Assembly (NCBI GenBank): GCA_937876865.1
Contig: CALEFF010000008.1
Location: forward strand, 1 to 34,858
Direction: 5' to 3'
DNA from: an uncultured Bacteroidales bacterium
Lineage (GTDB): Bacteria; Bacteroidota; Bacteroidia; Bacteroidales; P3
Length of the DNA stretch: 34,858 bases
The number at the start of each line of letters is the position of its first letter. Within the stretch, counting starts at the first letter, position 1. The position numbers and the translations under genes are program-made. Below are positions 32,024-34,858 of this stretch, in pieces. The notes beneath the pieces were generated by a model. The model was not told where the DNA came from. It ran no database searches and saw only the letters and a program-made list of their open reading frames with translations.

Positions 32024-33720
32024 ATGAAAAGAATAGGTTTATTTCTGTGTTTGATAATAGCGATTACTTCAATCCTTTCGGCACAGAATGTTATAGATGC
32101 AAAAAAAATGTCGAAACATTTATTGGAGATAACCTCTTGCAAAGATGTAAAAACTAATCGTAATATTAAGGTTTTGGTTTCGTTGAATGTGCAATGTGAT
32201 GCGAATAGTTTTTTTGCTAATCACAATTGCAAAGTGATTGATAGCATTGGAAGAATATACATTGTTAATATTCCTTTAAATAAAGTAGGAGAATTGTCGC
32301 TCAATGATACTATTCAACGCCTTGAAGCAGACGTATGCCAAAGCCTGCAATGAATGTTACTCCTCAACAAGTGAATGCTTCAAATGTTTATACGGGTTCT
32401 GCTTTGCCACAAGCATATACAGGTGCGGGAGTTGTGGCTGGTGTGTTTGATTGTTATTATGATTTTACTCACCCTGCTTTTTATGATGCTGAGGGCAATC
32501 TTCGTATAAAGTATTATTATGATTTTCATTGGCAAAATGAAGATGGAACTTTTGGATATGCGATAGAAAATTCGGAAGATATTGCAAATTTGCAACATTC
32601 TCAAAATACACGCAATGGCATTCACGGTACGCACGTTGCAGGTATTATGGCTGGTTCGTCAGTTGAAGGACTACAAGGAATGGCTCCTGAATCTGACATA
32701 TATTTAGCGGATTTTAATTCGGATCGTGAGCAATTTGATAATCCAGACGAGAATACTTCGGCTACGGCTGTGCTTGGTTTTAAATATATTTTTGATAAAG
32801 CAGAAGAGGAAGGAAAGTCTTGTGTTGTGAATTTCAGTAGTTGTGAGAGTATGATGCTGACTTCTCAACGTATTCTTGAAAGTGAGGCATTGAATGCTTT
32901 GACAGGACCGGGGCGAATCATAGTTGTTGCCGCTGGTAATGACGGCGAGCGTGCTTGTTATTTAGAAAAAAGAGCAGAAGACCTGCAAGCAGGAGCAGGA
33001 ATAGTAAGCGGTATTCACGGCGGTGGCTCTATTGATATTGAACTTGTAACACCGGGTAATCAATTTGTGCGTTTTGATTTCCTGGGTAATGGACTTTCTG
33101 GTGCAGGTATAGAAGGCACGATTACTTTTAATACAGATAGCATTACCGATGAAGGAAAGACTTATACAACAACCGTTTCTATGGGAGAAATTGTGCTTGA
33201 TGTTTCAATTAATCCTTTTCAAGACCCAAGAGGTACAGTCTATTCCATAAAAGGTACTATGCCAAATGAGTTATATCTTATGTTTTGTGGAGCAACAGTT
33301 TTACTTAGTGGTGATCAACCAGCCTATATGTATAGCGATATTGCTTATAGTCCGCTTGTTAATGTAGATGGATTGCCTCAATATTGTTTTGCGAAAGAGG
33401 GCTATTCTATTACTTGGCCTGCAACTTTGCCTGGAATGATTAGTGTTGGAGCAACAGGTTATAAACCGATGGTAACAAATCTTGCAGGTGGAGTTGATAA
33501 TACATTTCAAAGGTTTGCTCCTGAGCAACCAGGACATATTACAACCTTTTCTGCACGTGGACCTACTTTTGATGGGCTTACAAAACCTGATGTTGTGGCT
33601 CCGGGTTTGAATATAATCGCAGCTTATAATAGTTTTCACGCTGATCAACCAAGTGTGCAAAATAGATTGACTCATCAAGTGGATTATAATGGTGAGAAGG
33701 TAACCTTGTCCCAATGGGAT
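32024..33720 (+). pseudogene. S8 (subtilisin-like) serine protease gene, frameshifted and 3'-truncated
   Basis: The first frame (32024-32353) gives a signal peptide MKRIGLFLCLIIAITSILSAQ and a propeptide-like region ending RLEADVCQSLQ. The true continuation is in another frame and resumes as MPKPAMNVTPQQ at 32335; one missing base near 32327-32331 would restore RLEARRMPKPAMNV. The second frame holds the catalytic Asp in GVFDCYYD (Asp39 from MPKPA), the catalytic His in NGIHGTHVAGI (His97) and the oxyanion Asn in VVAAGNDG (Asn202), with PDVVAPGLNI near the end. The expected GTSMA block with the catalytic Ser is missing: after NGEKVTLSQ the sequence becomes unrelated and stops at 33795. The T9SS tail expected of such proteins is also absent. 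Not functional as written. Confidence 0.85.
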
Positions 33721-33795
33721 AACGGTGTTCAATCCGGTGATGTACTGAAAATCGGTAAGAAACGCTTTGTGAAATTCATTACGGAGAACAAATAA
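33716..33795 (+). other. Foreign 3' sequence fused in frame to the protease
   Basis: From about 33716 the frame reads DNGVQSGDVLKIGKKRF and then a stop codon at 33793-33795. This does not resemble the end of an S8 protease, and base composition shifts to the pattern of the methyltransferase region. It may be the last ~26 codons of an unrelated gene on the foreign segment. I do not recognise it. Confidence 0.5.
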
Positions 33796-33904
33796 GTACG
33801 CATCCCGAAACAAACAAAGCGCAGGTACAGCTTGCCAACTTGCATACCGAGCACAGATGTCATAATAACCGCTTTACGCGCAAATGACTTCCTTGTAAAA
33901 CAAA

Positions 33905-33945
33905 TGGTACGGGGCATTGCATAATTACAGCAACGTCCCGTACCA
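33905..33945 (-). terminator. Hairpin after the methyltransferase gene
   Basis: A perfect 9-bp stem (tggtacggg 33905-33913 with cccgtacca 33937-33945) has an inner ttgc/gcaa pairing. On the minus strand TTTGTTTTAC follows. It sits 21 bases past the methyltransferase stop codon and may serve both converging genes on the foreign DNA. The rest of 33796-33966 shows nothing I can assign. Confidence 0.6.
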
Positions 33946-33966
33946 CAAAAACCTTTGAAATCCACC

Positions 33967-34770
33967 CTATTTCTTTCTCACACACCAAATTACATTCTTT
34001 GCAGTAGTATCGCCGGATTCTTTATGATATCCGCCATAAACATTTACAATCTCATAGCCGGTCAGTTCCAATAAATATTTCATCTCCTGACGATATGTCT
34101 GACGCATTTTTACCGGACGGATTCTTTCTGCTATCACCTCACCGTTCTCATCCAAGGTTTCAAACTTCCAATTTCCGCTCATAACCTGTGTGTGCGGATC
34201 ATAAGAAATCGCATTGTATATTTTCTCGCGGTTTCCCTGCTTATTCGTATATTCCAGCCGGAAAGAATAGTCTGTTTCTTTGGTTTGCATCTGCTGTGCC
34301 TGGAAATACGGATGCGGATCAAAGGTATTAAAGGTTAACATTCCGCCGTCGGTCAGATTCTCGCGTATATTCAAAAGAGCTGCACGTTGCAATTCCGGGG
34401 TCGTAAGATGCATGAATCCGCTTCGTGCAATAATCGCACAGGAATATTTTCTTTCACTTTTGAATTCTGTCATATTTGCAGGGAATATGTTAAGGTCGAA
34501 TCCTTTTGCTTTTGCCTTTTCTCCTGCCACGCGGCACATCGCCTCGGACAAATCCGTACCATCCGCATAGATCCCATGTTCCGCCAGATTCAGCAATACC
34601 GCTCCGGTTCCGCACGCAATATCAATTACACCGTCTTTTCCGTACTCTCTTGCAAAATCAAGATAAAACTCCTGAAATCCTGCATGAGCGTCTACCTCGC
34701 TGTACATTACGTCAAGATAAAGATCGTAGTTCTCTGCTACGTCATCAAAATCATGTAAATCTTGTGCCAT
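33967..34770 (-). CDS. Class I SAM-dependent methyltransferase (foreign to the rest of the window)
   Basis: 267 residues from MAQDLHDFDDVAENYDLYLD. The start is fixed by GGAGG 8 bases upstream of this ATG; the in-frame ATGs at 34809 and 34782 lack it. Motif I is VIDIACGTGAVLL (residues ~48-60), the acidic residue after strand 2 is in GTDLSEAMC, and later LTDGGMLTFNTFDPH fits motifs post-II/III. It belongs to the broad UbiE-like small-molecule methyltransferase group; the substrate is unknown. G+C, codon endings and the strong ribosome site differ from every gene upstream and fit Clostridia. It follows the protease truncation, so the gene may come from another genome. Confidence 0.85.
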   Translation of the reverse strand: MAQDLHDFDDVAENYDLYLDVMYSEVDAHAGFQEFYLDFAREYGKDGVIDIACGTGAVLLNLAEHGIYADGTDLSEAMCRVAGEKAKAKGFDLNIFPANMTEFKSERKYSCAIIARSGFMHLTTPELQRAALLNIRENLTDGGMLTFNTFDPHPYFQAQQMQTKETDYSFRLEYTNKQGNREKIYNAISYDPHTQVMSGNWKFETLDENGEVIAERIRPVKMRQTYRQEMKYLLELTGYEIVNVYGGYHKESGDTTAKNVIWCVRKK

Positions 34771-34858
34771 TTTTCTTTCCTCCATTCTCCATTCAAGATA
34801 GCCGCACAAAAACGGTAAGTGTTCAAATTTCTTTGTTCCGGTAGGAACAAATCCATTG
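34771..34858. other. Foreign sequence upstream of the methyltransferase, cut by the window end
   Basis: The minus-strand frame in phase with the methyltransferase stays open to the window edge (it includes PTGTKKFEHLPFLCGYLEW), so the end of another gene may overlap here. Nothing further can be assigned. Confidence 0.3.

Noticed and set aside
32320..32355. Programmed ribosomal frameshift in the S8 protease
   Set aside because: No slippery heptamer and no clear stimulatory hairpin are visible; the downstream truncation makes a broken gene or an error more likely.
33729..33965. Minus-strand open frame of 78 codons in the foreign tail
   Set aside because: It spans a hairpin, shows no domain, and overlaps the end of the plus-strand frame; not supported.

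Overview
The first ~33.7 kb reads as one AT-rich Bacteroidetes chromosome, most likely Bacteroidales. The evidence is type IX secretion (T9SS) sorting domains of both type A and type B on surface proteins, a DUF4290 gene next to murA, an Asp-type MurA, a carboxypeptidase-regulatory-domain TonB receptor, an AAA_14/DUF4143 ATPase, promoters of the Bacteroidetes form (TTTG, about 19-21 bases, TAnnTTTG), and mostly no Shine-Dalgarno sequences. The last ~1.1 kb (from about 33,720) is clearly different: G+C is higher by eye, codons end in G/C more often, and its methyltransferase has a strong GGAGG ribosome site. It looks like Firmicutes/Clostridia DNA joined onto a truncated protease gene, either by assembly chimerism or by real transfer.

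Layout. 1-5,538: three T9SS-exported surface proteins. One is the C-terminal end of a plus-strand gene; two are on the minus strand, and one of these is a 1,257-residue repeat protein sharing a Cys-containing ~48-residue module with the first. 5,689-10,005 (minus): fabD, a nitroreductase and gcvP. 10,244-11,614 (plus): an AAA_14/DUF4143 ATPase, convergent with a small outer-membrane barrel gene (11,635-12,276). 12,510-19,789 (minus): a long co-directional block, corA, tRNA-Arg(CCG), a CPBP-family membrane protease, a PcrA/UvrD helicase, DUF4290, murA and a metal-site-degenerate ureohydrolase, with very small gaps. 19,999-29,765 (plus): pgk, an SDR dehydrogenase, meaB, a META-domain lipoprotein, priA, an unknown secreted protein, a TonB-dependent receptor and a periplasmic HMA-like protein with a His-rich tail; the last two look like a metal-uptake pair. 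29,768-31,820 (minus): tRNA-Leu(GAG), a Sua5/YrdC-type enzyme and a TPR protein in one unit. 32,024-~33,720: an S8 (subtilisin-like) protease gene broken by a one-base frameshift and cut off before its catalytic Ser. 33,967-34,770 (minus): a SAM methyltransferase in the foreign tail.

The least expected structure is intergenic. Four intergenic regions carry short A/T-rich repeats (core near CAAAGAAATAATTTT) spaced exactly 21 bp apart, that is two helical turns. They lie upstream of pgk/corA, the barrel gene, the ATPase/fabD pair and the S8 protease, and each has the same orientation relative to a downstream gene. They resemble phased A-tract bent DNA or a repeated upstream control element. No CRISPR array, prophage, insertion sequence or complete new multi-gene system is visible.
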